Source: Nibrella saemangeumensis
GTDB taxonomy: Bacteria > Bacteroidota > Bacteroidia > Cytophagales > Spirosomataceae
Length of the DNA: 64,000 bases
Direction of reading: 5' to 3'
Assembly (NCBI RefSeq): GCF_039541915.1
Contig: NZ_BAABHD010000080.1
Coordinates: 62,001-126,000 of the forward strand
Positions 7,891-16,938 of this stretch are shown here, in pieces. The translations under genes and the position numbers were made by a program. Every line of letters starts with the position of its first letter. The stretch's first letter is position 1. The notes beneath the pieces are model-generated. The model saw nothing but the letters and a program-made list of their open reading frames with translations, did no database searches and had not been told where the DNA came from.

Positions 7891-10800
7891 ATGCGAAAAC
7901 TTCTACTCAGTAGCTGGCTACTGGCGATGGTCCTCTGTCTGCCTGTACTGGCGCAGAACGTTACAGTGACGGGTCGTGTAACGACCGCAGAAGATGGCTC
8001 GGCGCTCCCCGGCGTTAGTGTGCTCATCAAAGGAACCACGCGGGGAACTACCACCGACCAGAATGGTGACTACCGGCTCACGGCTGCAAAAGGGGACATC
8101 CTCCAAGTGAGCTTTATCGGTTTCTCTACCGAAAGCGTAAAGCTGGAAAACCAGACCACCATCAACTTTACGTTGAAACCCGATGCTTCTCAGCTTCAGG
8201 AGGTTGTAGTAACGGCTCAGGGTATACGGAAAAGCCAGCGGGAAATTGGTTACGCCGTATCCAAAGTGCAGACGGAAGACGTTACCGTGGGCCGCTCTCC
8301 GCAACTGGCCCAGGCCCTCTCCGGGAAAGTAACAGGTCTGGCCGTGTACAACATCAACAACAGCGTTGATCCCTCCGTGAAGATCGTTCTGCGCGGGTAC
8401 CGGTCGCTGACCGGTAACAACGAAGCGCTGGTGATCCTGGACGGTATGCAGACTACGTCGACGATACTGGCCCTGATCAATCCGAACGATATTGAGTCGG
8501 TAACGGTCCTGAAAGGTGGCCAGGCGGCTACCCTCTACGGCTCGGCGGGTATCAACGGGGCGTTGGTTATTACGACCAAAAAAGGGACAAAGGGTAAACT
8601 CAGGGTTTCGGTATCCAACAGTACCAACTTTGACCAGATCAGTTTTCTGCCCCAGTTTCAGGATCAATACGGCTCTGGTTCCCACTACTACCAGTCGTAC
8701 GGCACGGCCGGCTACAGCAACGACCACCTGGTTCGGATGAAAGCCAACTGGCGTTCGTACGAAAACCAGCAGTTTGGCGATCCGTTCGACGGCTCTATGC
8801 GCATTATGGGTCGTACGGTCGAGGACGGCAGCCAGTACATTATCCCGTACGCGGCCGTTCCGAACGGCCGCTTCAAGGCGTTCGACACCGGTGTTTCGGT
8901 CAACAACCAGGTTAGCTTCCAGGGTGGCGACGAAACCAGTTCGTTCTACCTGTCGGCCGAAAATCAGAAGATTCAGGGCATTGTCCCCCACGACAAAAGC
9001 GACCGGACCGGTATTCGCCTGTCGGCCACGAAAGAGTCGGGTAAGCTAAAGACCGGTTTCAATGCCTCGTATACCCAGGCAGCCTACGACCGGACGGGCG
9101 CTGACTTTTACTTCGACGTGATCAACCAGCCGGCCAACCTGCCGCTGAACGACCTGAGAGACTGGCAGAACAACAAGTTCGCCAACCCCAACGGCTTCTA
9201 CAACGACTACTACAACAACCCGTATTTCAACGCCGACAACAACCGCCTGAAGTACAAGGACGCCAACATCAGCGGTAACCTGAACCTGACCTATGAGGCA
9301 ACGCCCTGGCTGATGTTTGTGGAGCGGATCGGGGTAATGAACAATTCCCGGACGGGGAAGAACACGGTCGGTAAATTCCTGTATTCAGACTGGGCCAAAA
9401 CAAAATCGTTTATTCCCGCTCCCTGGTTCCGGGATGGTGACGGTACGGGTATCTACCGCGCTATCACCGACAACCTGGGCAGCGTGTCTGACTACTCAGG
9501 AACAGAAAACGTGATCAACAACGAATTCCAGGCCCACCTGACTAAGGATTTCGGTCCGTTCTCGAACAAACTGATTTTGGGTCACAGTGTATATCAGCGC
9601 TACACCAAATTGATCTCAGTAGGCTCCAGCTCCATTGTGGTACCGGACGTTTACAACGTAGCCAACCGCCAGGGTGAGCTGACTGGTGGTGAGTCCAACA
9701 CGCTGGAGCGCCGGTATGGCTATTACGCCGACCTGACCTCGAACTACCGCAACTGGCTGATCCTGAACGGCACGTTCCGGTACGATGCCACCTCGCGGTT
9801 CTACAAGGCAGATCGCCCGGCCAATATGTGGTCGTTCCCGTACTATGGGGTAGCGGTATCGTTCATTCCGACCGATGCGTTCCCGAACGTCAAGAGTTCA
9901 TTCCTGAACTTCGCCAAGTTGCGGGCCAGCTACAACAAGAACGCCAACGATAATATCCCGCTATATGGTCTGGACCTGGTATACGGCAACGGGGCCAACT
10001 TCCCGTACGGCAACACGGTGGGTCTGACGGTCGGTAACACCCTGCCGGATGCGAACCTGAAGCCCGAGATCGTATATAGCGCCGAGGTGGGTGGTGAGTT
10101 CCAGCTATTGAACAACCGGATCAACCTGGATGTATCGGCTTACACCTCCAACTCAAAAGGCCAGGTGATTACCGTACGGGTGCCGAATTCAACGGGTTTC
10201 AGCAACCTGCTGATCAACGTGGGCGAAACCAAAAACTGGGGTTACGAAGCGGAACTGAAGTACCTGATTGCCCGGGGCGGTAAGTTTACCTGGGATGCCA
10301 GCGTGCGCTACTCGTACAACGATAACAAAGTACTTAGCCTGTATCCGGGCATTACCGAGTTCCAGTACGGTGGCTATTCATACGCCAACACCAACGTAAT
10401 TGTAGGATCCAGGTTTCCGATGCTGAAGACCGACGGCTACCAGTACGCCCCCGATGGTTCCGGCTACCGGCTGGTCAACGCCACAACGGGCTATCCGCTG
10501 CGTCAGACTACACTGTCGTCACGTGGTGGTACCCTGCCCCGGCACATTGCCGGTTTAGGCTCAAAGATGGAGTATGGCGACTTTGCCTTTACGTTTAACT
10601 TCGAATACCGCGGTGGCAATGTTATGTTCAGCGACCTGGGTCGTCAGATGACCTTTACCGGTGCCGGTAAGTGGACCGAAAATCGCGCTCCGCATATCTT
10701 CCCGAACTCAGCGTACCTGGATTCAGACGGCAAAGTGATACCAAACACCACGGTCAACGTGCGCGAAGCCGAATATGGCCTGTGGGTAGACAGCTACCGC

Positions 10801-11079
10801 CTGATTTCAGAAAACTTCGTAAACAACGCCTGGTTCATCAAGCTGCGCGATATTAACCTGTCGTACCGCCTGCCGCAAAACCTGCTGACCAAAACCCGGC
10901 TGTTCTCGACCGCCAGCATTGCACTATACGGCCGGAACCTGTTTACCATCGTGGATAAGATGAACTACTACACGGATCCTGAGTTCAGTTTCACCACGGG
11001 TAACGGTCAGGGCATCAACAATACCGGTCAGACTCCGCCGGTTCGTCAGTATGGTGTGAACATCAACCTCGGTTTCTAA
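7891..11079 (+). CDS. SusC/RagA-family TonB-linked transporter (pair 2)
   Basis: Outer-membrane importer of 1062 residues paired with the SusD that follows 21 bp later. It has a signal peptide (MRKLLLSSWLLAMVLCLPVLAQ), a carboxypeptidase-regulatory-like domain (about 24-105, VTGRVTTAEDGSALPGVSV), the linker LQEVVVTAQGIRKSQREIGY, a plug (about 118-235; NPNDIESVTVLKGGQAATLYGSAGINGALVI) and a barrel ending VNINLGF. The N-terminal domain is close to pair 1 (both have SALPGV and IKGTTRGT/VKGTTRGT), so the two pairs may share an ancestor, although the barrels differ. The start follows a well-matched promoter. Substrate unknown. Confidence 0.95.
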   Translation: MRKLLLSSWLLAMVLCLPVLAQNVTVTGRVTTAEDGSALPGVSVLIKGTTRGTTTDQNGDYRLTAAKGDILQVSFIGFSTESVKLENQTTINFTLKPDASQLQEVVVTAQGIRKSQREIGYAVSKVQTEDVTVGRSPQLAQALSGKVTGLAVYNINNSVDPSVKIVLRGYRSLTGNNEALVILDGMQTTSTILALINPNDIESVTVLKGGQAATLYGSAGINGALVITTKKGTKGKLRVSVSNSTNFDQISFLPQFQDQYGSGSHYYQSYGTAGYSNDHLVRMKANWRSYENQQFGDPFDGSMRIMGRTVEDGSQYIIPYAAVPNGRFKAFDTGVSVNNQVSFQGGDETSSFYLSAENQKIQGIVPHDKSDRTGIRLSATKESGKLKTGFNASYTQAAYDRTGADFYFDVINQPANLPLNDLRDWQNNKFANPNGFYNDYYNNPYFNADNNRLKYKDANISGNLNLTYEATPWLMFVERIGVMNNSRTGKNTVGKFLYSDWAKTKSFIPAPWFRDGDGTGIYRAITDNLGSVSDYSGTENVINNEFQAHLTKDFGPFSNKLILGHSVYQRYTKLISVGSSSIVVPDVYNVANRQGELTGGESNTLERRYGYYADLTSNYRNWLILNGTFRYDATSRFYKADRPANMWSFPYYGVAVSFIPTDAFPNVKSSFLNFAKLRASYNKNANDNIPLYGLDLVYGNGANFPYGNTVGLTVGNTLPDANLKPEIVYSAEVGGEFQLLNNRINLDVSAYTSNSKGQVITVRVPNSTGFSNLLINVGETKNWGYEAELKYLIARGGKFTWDASVRYSYNDNKVLSLYPGITEFQYGGYSYANTNVIVGSRFPMLKTDGYQYAPDGSGYRLVNATTGYPLRQTTLSSRGGTLPRHIAGLGSKMEYGDFAFTFNFEYRGGNVMFSDLGRQMTFTGAGKWTENRAPHIFPNSAYLDSDGKVIPNTTVNVREAEYGLWVDSYRLISENFVNNAWFIKLRDINLSYRLPQNLLTKTRLFSTASIALYGRNLFTIVDKMNYYTDPEFSFTTGNGQGINNTGQTPPVRQYGVNINLGF

Positions 11080-11100
11080 AAAATTAATTATCAGTTTACC

Positions 11101-12633
11101 ATGAAAGTAAAGTCATTCATCATAATCGCGTTTGTAGCGGTGGCCGGGGCAGCTTGTAACAAGACGTTCCTGGACGTCAATACAAACCCCAATACCTTGC
11201 CTACGGCATCGCCCAACTTTGTTTTTACGAATGCCGTCAACACGGCTACCTCGGTCAATAACATGCTGGGCGTAAATGAAATTGGCTCGTACTGGGCCGG
11301 CCACTGGACGCAGTCGAACGGATACATAATCAATAACGCCCAGTTTGGTTATAACTTTACCAACGGCGATTTCAACTATTGGGATAGCTATTACGATAAC
11401 CTGCAGGATTTCCAGTTCGTAATTGACAATGCCGACGCCTACAACCAGAAGTTCCTGAAAGGCCCGGCCAAGGTGATGAAAGCCATGCTGTTTCAGCAGT
11501 TGGTGGATATGTACGGCAACGTACCTTTCTCCGAGGCCTTGAAAGGCAGCAAAGTGCTGGCACCGAAGTTCGATGACCAGAAAGCCGTTTACGAAGCGCT
11601 GACCCCCCTGCTGGACGAAGCCATTGCCGACCTGAAAGCCAATCCGTTTTCCAGTGCCTTCACCGGCTCCGATCTGGTATTCCGGGGCAATACCACCAAG
11701 TGGGCTCAGTTTGCCAACTCCCTTAAAATGCGGATTCTGATGCGTCAGTCACGTGTGCAGGGTAGAGAATCATACATCAAGACCGAGATCAACAAAATCG
11801 TGACGGAAGGCTCTGGCTTTATTACGGGCGAAGACGTGGGCGTAGGTGGCTCTACCTTTTACCTGGCAACCGCCGGCAAGCTGAATCCGATCTACGACCG
11901 CTGGGGTTACGACGCCAACGGAGCCAAGCGGGCCCTGAACAACTACCCCCGCCCGACGAAGTTTCTGATCGACAACCTCAAAGCCAGTGGTGACACCCTG
12001 CGCATGAAGCGCATTGCCTACGCAAACGGTGGAGAGAACGGCTCGAACCCCGGCGTGAGTACCCGCGCCGAAATCGCGGCTAATTACTCGGGAACACCCT
12101 TTGGTGCCAGTTCGGGATACTTACCGGCCAATACCACCTCCGTGGGCCCAAGCCTGCTGGTGAAAGGTGAGTTTAACCGGGCGTTTATTCTGATGACCGC
12201 GGCTGAAGTGCAGTTCCTGCTGGCCGAGGCAAAGCAGCGTTACAGTGATGTTACCCTGCAGGGTACTCCGCAATCTTACTTTGAAGCCGGTATTGCGCAG
12301 TCGTTCCGTACACTGGGTGTTAAAGGCTTCACGGGTACAGAGTTCAAAGGTAGTGGCGTCAAAAATTACGACTGGGCGGCTTCGTCTGATAAGCTCGAAG
12401 CGATTGCGTACCAGAAGTGGCTTGCGCTGGTTAACTTCAGCGGGCTGGAAGCCTGGTCGGAATACCGCCGGACCAACCTGCCAGCTACCCCGCAGAGTAT
12501 GCAGGTCGTAGACACCAAGCGTCCGCTCCGGTTCTATTACCCGAACACGGAGTCCGGCTCCAACGGCGACAACGTAAAAGCACAGGGTAACATCGACGCC
12601 CTGGCAACCCGCCTGTTCTGGGATGTTGACTAA
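11101..12633 (+). CDS. SusD/RagB-family outer-membrane lipoprotein (pair 2)
   Basis: Surface lipoprotein partner of the preceding SusC. The 510 residues begin with a lipoprotein signal (MKVKSFIIIAFVAVAGAAC, cysteine 19), followed by FLDVNTNPN, the usual start of SusD-like_2 proteins, a helical body (YGNVPFSEALKG, WAQFANSLKMRILMR), an AEVQFLLAEAKQR helix and a C-terminal region ending ALATRLFWDVD. The same motifs occur in the SusD of pair 1 (WGDIPYSEALKG, WKKFANSLRAIAALR), so the two are diverged relatives. It closes the operon and is followed by a strong terminator. Confidence 0.93.
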   Translation: MKVKSFIIIAFVAVAGAACNKTFLDVNTNPNTLPTASPNFVFTNAVNTATSVNNMLGVNEIGSYWAGHWTQSNGYIINNAQFGYNFTNGDFNYWDSYYDNLQDFQFVIDNADAYNQKFLKGPAKVMKAMLFQQLVDMYGNVPFSEALKGSKVLAPKFDDQKAVYEALTPLLDEAIADLKANPFSSAFTGSDLVFRGNTTKWAQFANSLKMRILMRQSRVQGRESYIKTEINKIVTEGSGFITGEDVGVGGSTFYLATAGKLNPIYDRWGYDANGAKRALNNYPRPTKFLIDNLKASGDTLRMKRIAYANGGENGSNPGVSTRAEIAANYSGTPFGASSGYLPANTTSVGPSLLVKGEFNRAFILMTAAEVQFLLAEAKQRYSDVTLQGTPQSYFEAGIAQSFRTLGVKGFTGTEFKGSGVKNYDWAASSDKLEAIAYQKWLALVNFSGLEAWSEYRRTNLPATPQSMQVVDTKRPLRFYYPNTESGSNGDNVKAQGNIDALATRLFWDVD

Positions 12634-12650
12634 GCAGGCATAAGGACTCA

Positions 12651-12695
12651 CAAAAACAAAAGAGGTTACCGCAGGGATAACCTCTTTTGTTTTTG
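12651..12695. terminator. Bidirectional intrinsic terminator
   Basis: CAAAAACAAAAGAGGTTA (12651-12668) pairs perfectly with 12678-12695 across a 9-nt loop, and ends in a T-rich run on either strand. It lies between convergent genes (susD ending at 12633 and the GH130 gene ending at 12717) and can stop both transcripts. Confidence 0.85.
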
Positions 12696-12716
12696 TATAG
12701 ATATCACCTGCTATGG

Positions 12717-14207
12717 CTATTGGGAAACCTGAAGCGCTACCTCCTCCATTTTGTCGGCTCCGGTAAGCACCTTCAGCAACTCCTGTACGTTCACCGTTGC
12801 AAAACTGCTGGCGTAGTCAGACATGGCGTAGGGAATAATCAGGTCATTGTTGTGGATAAGGCCCCCGCAGCTATACACCACATTGGGCACGTAGCCCTCG
12901 CGTTCGTTTTCGTCGGGGCTCAGCAGCGGCTCCTTTAGCCGGCCAATTACTTTCGACGGATCATTCAGGTCCAGCAGCACCGCTCCAATGGAGTATTTCC
13001 GCATGGCCCCTACCCCGTGTGTCAGCACCAGCCAGCCGGCTTCGGTTTCAATGGGGGAGCCGCAGTTACCCAACTGGACGAACTCCCAGTGGTAAGTCGG
13101 CTTCATAATCAACTCTTTGGTTTGCCAGAAATACAGATCGTCGGAATACATGAGGTAAATATTCTCCCCGTCCTGCCGCGACAACATGGCGTACCGGCCG
13201 TTGATCTTTCGCGGGAACAGCGCCATCCCCTTGTTTTGCACCTCAGCTCCATTTAACGTACTGATTTTAAAACGAATAAAATCGCTGGTGGCTAGTAGCT
13301 GCGGAAACGTAACCCGGCCGTTGTAGGCGGTATAGGTCGCGTAGTAGGTTACGGTACCATCGTCGTCAGTAAACTGCACAAAGCGGGCGTCTTCGATTCC
13401 GTTGGTTTCGTTGGGCGAGGTCGGGAAAATACAGCGTTCGTCCAGACTCTCATCATTGTCGAAGTCCAGTTCGTAATTCGATCTGGCCAGGGCCAGAATA
13501 CCGCCGGCAATGGTTTCATACTCGGCATTGTAGCGGTACTGCGACGTGACGCGTTTGACGGTAGCCTCCAGTTCCTGCTGGGTAAATTCATCGCCGAGGC
13601 CGAACATCATTTTCTCGGTAATGCTGTTCGACAGCCGGAGTTCGTACAGCTTGCGCTCAAACGACGCCCGGTAAAAAATAGGATTGGGCAGAATATCCGG
13701 CGAGGTGACATACCGCGACGGTTTCCGCAGAATGATCTTACCGTCCTGATCAATGTAACCCATGCGGAAGGAGATCGATGAAATATGGCCTTCGCCCGTA
13801 GCCCGCAGACTCAGAATAAAGCGTTTGAAACCAGGCGGCACATTCGTCTGATCGGGGTGCCAGATCATGGAGGGGTTGAATAAAGCGGCCGACTCCAGTG
13901 AATACTCCATGGTGAAGTACGCCCCTAGTAGCAGTTTGCGTTCCTGAGTCAGCACTTCATCGGTCAGCAGGTGCGGGCGCATCTGCTCAAAGCGGTTCAG
14001 CAGGTATCGCTCCATTTTATAGTGGCGGCTGCCGAATTCGCGGTTTACTTCGGTTAATTTCTGCGCTACCTCCTCTTCCGTCATGGCGTTGACCCTGGCA
14101 ATAATTTTCAGGGTGCGCATTGTACTCCCAAAATCAAAGGGACGAAACAACACACGGGTCGGGTCGGGCCGCAGGACAATACCGGTACGGGTTGCTCTGA
14201 TACTCAT
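12717..14207 (-). CDS. GH130-family mannoside phosphorylase or mannosidase
   Basis: Probable cytoplasmic enzyme of glycoside hydrolase family 130, which cleaves beta-mannosides either by phosphorolysis or by hydrolysis. No signal peptide is present. The five-bladed-propeller motifs of the family are visible: SLRATGEGHISSISFR (about 133-148), NGIEDARFV (269-277), FPRKINGRYAMLSRQDGENIYLM, and NVVYSCGGLIHNNDLIIPYAMSD near the end. At 496 residues it is longer than short GH130 phosphorylases because of an N-terminal helical stretch (about 1-110), the long form found beside glycosyltransferase genes in Bacteroidetes. It is second in a minus-strand operon behind the GT4 fusion, 137 bp downstream. 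Hydrolase versus phosphorylase, and linkage, cannot be decided by eye. Confidence 0.85.
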   Translation of the reverse strand: MSIRATRTGIVLRPDPTRVLFRPFDFGSTMRTLKIIARVNAMTEEEVAQKLTEVNREFGSRHYKMERYLLNRFEQMRPHLLTDEVLTQERKLLLGAYFTMEYSLESAALFNPSMIWHPDQTNVPPGFKRFILSLRATGEGHISSISFRMGYIDQDGKIILRKPSRYVTSPDILPNPIFYRASFERKLYELRLSNSITEKMMFGLGDEFTQQELEATVKRVTSQYRYNAEYETIAGGILALARSNYELDFDNDESLDERCIFPTSPNETNGIEDARFVQFTDDDGTVTYYATYTAYNGRVTFPQLLATSDFIRFKISTLNGAEVQNKGMALFPRKINGRYAMLSRQDGENIYLMYSDDLYFWQTKELIMKPTYHWEFVQLGNCGSPIETEAGWLVLTHGVGAMRKYSIGAVLLDLNDPSKVIGRLKEPLLSPDENEREGYVPNVVYSCGGLIHNNDLIIPYAMSDYASSFATVNVQELLKVLTGADKMEEVALQVSQ

Positions 14208-14344
14208 CTGCCTCAGCTATATGGGTTATCTGTGGTTCAGGGATGGCGTATAGTATGAATTACCAACTGTAACTACCAGAAAACCGCTCTGGTTAATGAT
14301 TTACCTAAAAACTAAACCTGTTGCGTGCTTATTGCCTGACCAGG

Positions 14345-16633
14345 TTAAACTATGTTCGACGAAAGCTGGGGAGTACCCGCCAACTGCCGCTGGGCAATAT
14401 GGAGTTCGGTCAGCGACAACAGGTACGACAGTGTCGATTCGGCCCCCTGGTTCCGGTTAACCCGGTCGATGTGCAGTCCGTCCCGGCAGCCGCCCGTCTG
14501 CGAATCATACAGGGGCAGGCTCAGGTCATTCTGACCCATAAACCACGTATAAACGCTGAGGGCCTGCCGGTACCAGTCGCCATCGCCGGTTAGTTCATAA
14601 GCAGCCAGGCAGGCCGAGATCGTGCTGTGGGCCTCAACCGGTTGCTGGTCATAATAAGCACGGGGTTGTCCTTTTACGTAAAACCCATTGCACCCGATCG
14701 GCTGGAAGTGGCCGGTTTCGGCCGTTTGCAGGTCCATCAGCCAGCGCAGGGAACGCAGACCGGCCTCGATCATGGCCTGATCGTCGGACAGCAGCAGGGC
14801 GTGCGGCAGTTTGGCGTTGTCGTACGTCAGGCTTTCCTCAAACCACGGCCAGTCATCCGTAGCGGTTGCGTTGAAGAGGAGCATCAGTTTCTCCAGCAGT
14901 TGCTGATGAATGGTTTTGATCAGGCGGTCATTGCTGAATTTCTTCCGGTATTCGCTGATGCCCAGCAGCACAAAGGCCCAGGTTCTGGGCGATGTCATAT
15001 CGGCAACATGAGGCAGCACGTTTTCAAACATGCCCATAGCCCAGGTAATCAGGTTCTGGTCCCGGCTCCGCCCGATGCAGGCCCCCAGCGCCCAGATTGC
15101 CCGGCCGGTGCTGTCTTCAGAACCAACCTCTTCGAGCCAGCGCCGGTCGTAGCCCATAAAATTGCGAAACCGCCGGTATTCCGGAGAATAGGCATAATTC
15201 AGGAAAGCGGCATACGTATCGGTCAGGGCAGAAAGCTTCCGGTCGGCCAGCCCGCTTGCTTCGAGCATCAGGGTCAGGACCAGGGCCCGCGCATTATCGT
15301 CAGTGCAGTAGCCTTCTTCGTTGCAGGGCAGGTGAAAGCGGGCGTGCTGGATAATGCCGGTATCGTCGGATAAGCGGAACAGGTGGTCGGTGCGAACAGC
15401 CGGCAGATTGAACCAGTCGGTTGTCTCCGGCTTTTGCAGAACCTGCCGGCGGCTGGAGCGCTGGTGCGCCTGCGAGAACGTGTCGCCATAGCGCCCGATT
15501 ACCCGCTCCCAGATCATATCGCGACCCATCATATACCCTTTCTTGCGCATGGTATGACGGAGCGTCTCATCCTCCAGCAGGTGGATAATACTATCGGCAA
15601 TGGCCTCCGAATCACCAAATGGCACCAAAATACCCCGGCCGTCGCTGAGCAGTTCCTCGGCATGCCAGTAGGGAGTCGATACCACGGCTTTGCCGCAGCC
15701 GAAGGCATACGACAACGTACCGGAGGTAATCTGCGCCGGGTTCAGGTAGGGCGTAACATAGATATCCGTGGCCCCCAGGTATTCGAGCAGGTCGGGTAGT
15801 TCGACAAAGCGGTTGGTAAACTGCACGTGCTCCGCCACTCCGCATTCGACAGCCAGTTGCTGCAGGCTTTCGCGGTAGACCTCCCCCTGTTCGCGCACCA
15901 GGTTAGGGTGAGTTGCGCCCAATACGGTGTACACCACGTTGGGAAACTGCGCAACAATGCGGGGCAGCGCCCGGATTACATTTTCGATGCCTTTGTTGGG
16001 CGACAGCAACCCGAAGGTCAGCAACATCTGCTTGCCCTCCATGCCAAAATGATCTTTGTAGAAGTGCGGATCAACGAAGGGCATGTCGGGAACGCCGTGC
16101 GGAATCAGGTCGATCTTCTCTTCCGGAATGCCATAAATCGTCGTCAGAAACCCTTTTCCCTTCTCGGTCATGCAGACAACGCGGGCCGAGAGACCGGCAA
16201 TGCTCCGCAGCACCTCCAGTTGGTCCTGATCCGGATTTTCAAGAATGGTATGGAAGGTAGTAACTACCGGTGCCCTCAGGTTTTGCAGCAGCGTCAGGAT
16301 GTAGTTGCCGGCCGGACCGCCAAAGATTCCGTACTCATGCTGCAGACAGACGACTTCCACGTTTTTGGTATTCAGAAACTCGGCGGCTTTCCCGTACGAC
16401 TCCTGACGGTGCTGGTAGAACTCGTACCGAACCTCATCCGGATAGGCGTACCCTTTGGGCGTATCATTGACCGAAACCACAATGGGGTTGGCGTCGGGAA
16501 AAAACTGGTGGTAAGACTGGTAAAGGTCTGCCGTAAAGGTGGCAATACCGCATTGGCGGGGGAGGTAATCGCCCACAAAGGCGACATTTTTCGGGTAGTG
16601 GCTTCCCAATATGTTACTATTTTCAGCATTCAT
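14345..16633 (-). CDS. GT4 glycosyltransferase fused to an alpha/alpha-barrel-like domain
   Basis: Two-domain protein of 762 residues. Residues 15-385 form a GT4 (GT-B fold) glycosyltransferase: FVGDYLPRQCGIATFTADL at the N-lobe, LTFGLLSPNKGIENVIRALP, the sugar-nucleotide site ITSGTLSYAFGCGKAVVSTPYWHAEEL (split over about 310-335) and GRGILVPFGD. Residues 405-750 are helical with repeated aromatic segments (HARFHLPCNEEGYCTDDNARALVL, DDWPWFEESLTYDNAKLPHALL, VEAHSTISACLAAYELTGD), like six-hairpin glycosidases or epimerases. The paired GH130 suggests synthesis or remodelling of a mannoside, perhaps an intracellular or surface oligosaccharide. The second domain could be a hydrolase, phosphorylase or binding module. 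Start chosen at the first ATG of the open frame. Confidence 0.82.
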   Translation of the reverse strand: MNAENSNILGSHYPKNVAFVGDYLPRQCGIATFTADLYQSYHQFFPDANPIVVSVNDTPKGYAYPDEVRYEFYQHRQESYGKAAEFLNTKNVEVVCLQHEYGIFGGPAGNYILTLLQNLRAPVVTTFHTILENPDQDQLEVLRSIAGLSARVVCMTEKGKGFLTTIYGIPEEKIDLIPHGVPDMPFVDPHFYKDHFGMEGKQMLLTFGLLSPNKGIENVIRALPRIVAQFPNVVYTVLGATHPNLVREQGEVYRESLQQLAVECGVAEHVQFTNRFVELPDLLEYLGATDIYVTPYLNPAQITSGTLSYAFGCGKAVVSTPYWHAEELLSDGRGILVPFGDSEAIADSIIHLLEDETLRHTMRKKGYMMGRDMIWERVIGRYGDTFSQAHQRSSRRQVLQKPETTDWFNLPAVRTDHLFRLSDDTGIIQHARFHLPCNEEGYCTDDNARALVLTLMLEASGLADRKLSALTDTYAAFLNYAYSPEYRRFRNFMGYDRRWLEEVGSEDSTGRAIWALGACIGRSRDQNLITWAMGMFENVLPHVADMTSPRTWAFVLLGISEYRKKFSNDRLIKTIHQQLLEKLMLLFNATATDDWPWFEESLTYDNAKLPHALLLSDDQAMIEAGLRSLRWLMDLQTAETGHFQPIGCNGFYVKGQPRAYYDQQPVEAHSTISACLAAYELTGDGDWYRQALSVYTWFMGQNDLSLPLYDSQTGGCRDGLHIDRVNRNQGAESTLSYLLSLTELHIAQRQLAGTPQLSSNIV

Positions 16634-16938
16634 AGCATTGAAATGGCTAACCAGATTACGGCAACGTATATAACTATTTTTAGACGCAGTCGTATGCTTA
16701 CTGTAAGCAGCAAAAAGCTCCCTTTGTTCAGAAAAGCAAAAGAAATTTCTGTTAATTACGAGGTTACCTTTCTCTGCCGAATCACTGGCTAACCAGTACC
16801 AAAAAACGGCGAATAGACAAATTTCTAACTAAGCTTGTATTATATCAAGATAAGTTCCCGCACGGGACCGTCCTAATTTTGTTTCGTAAACCCGGCCCCC
16901 TTTTGTAACTTGCGCACCCGACCCACGTACCGTATTCC
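16634..16938. other. Divergent intergenic region
   Basis: These 305 bp separate the divergent GT4-fusion and MMPL genes and must hold both promoters. The plus-strand half has TTTG at 16878-16881 and TAACTTGC at 16906-16913, but the 24-bp spacing is too long for a confident call. GCTTACTGTAAGC at 16696-16708 is a short perfect inverted repeat. I see no gene here. Confidence 0.5.

Noticed and set aside
7918..8991. Minus-strand frame of about 357 codons opposite the start of susC pair 2
   Set aside because: Arises from the codon bias of susC; the plus-strand product is a clear SusC.
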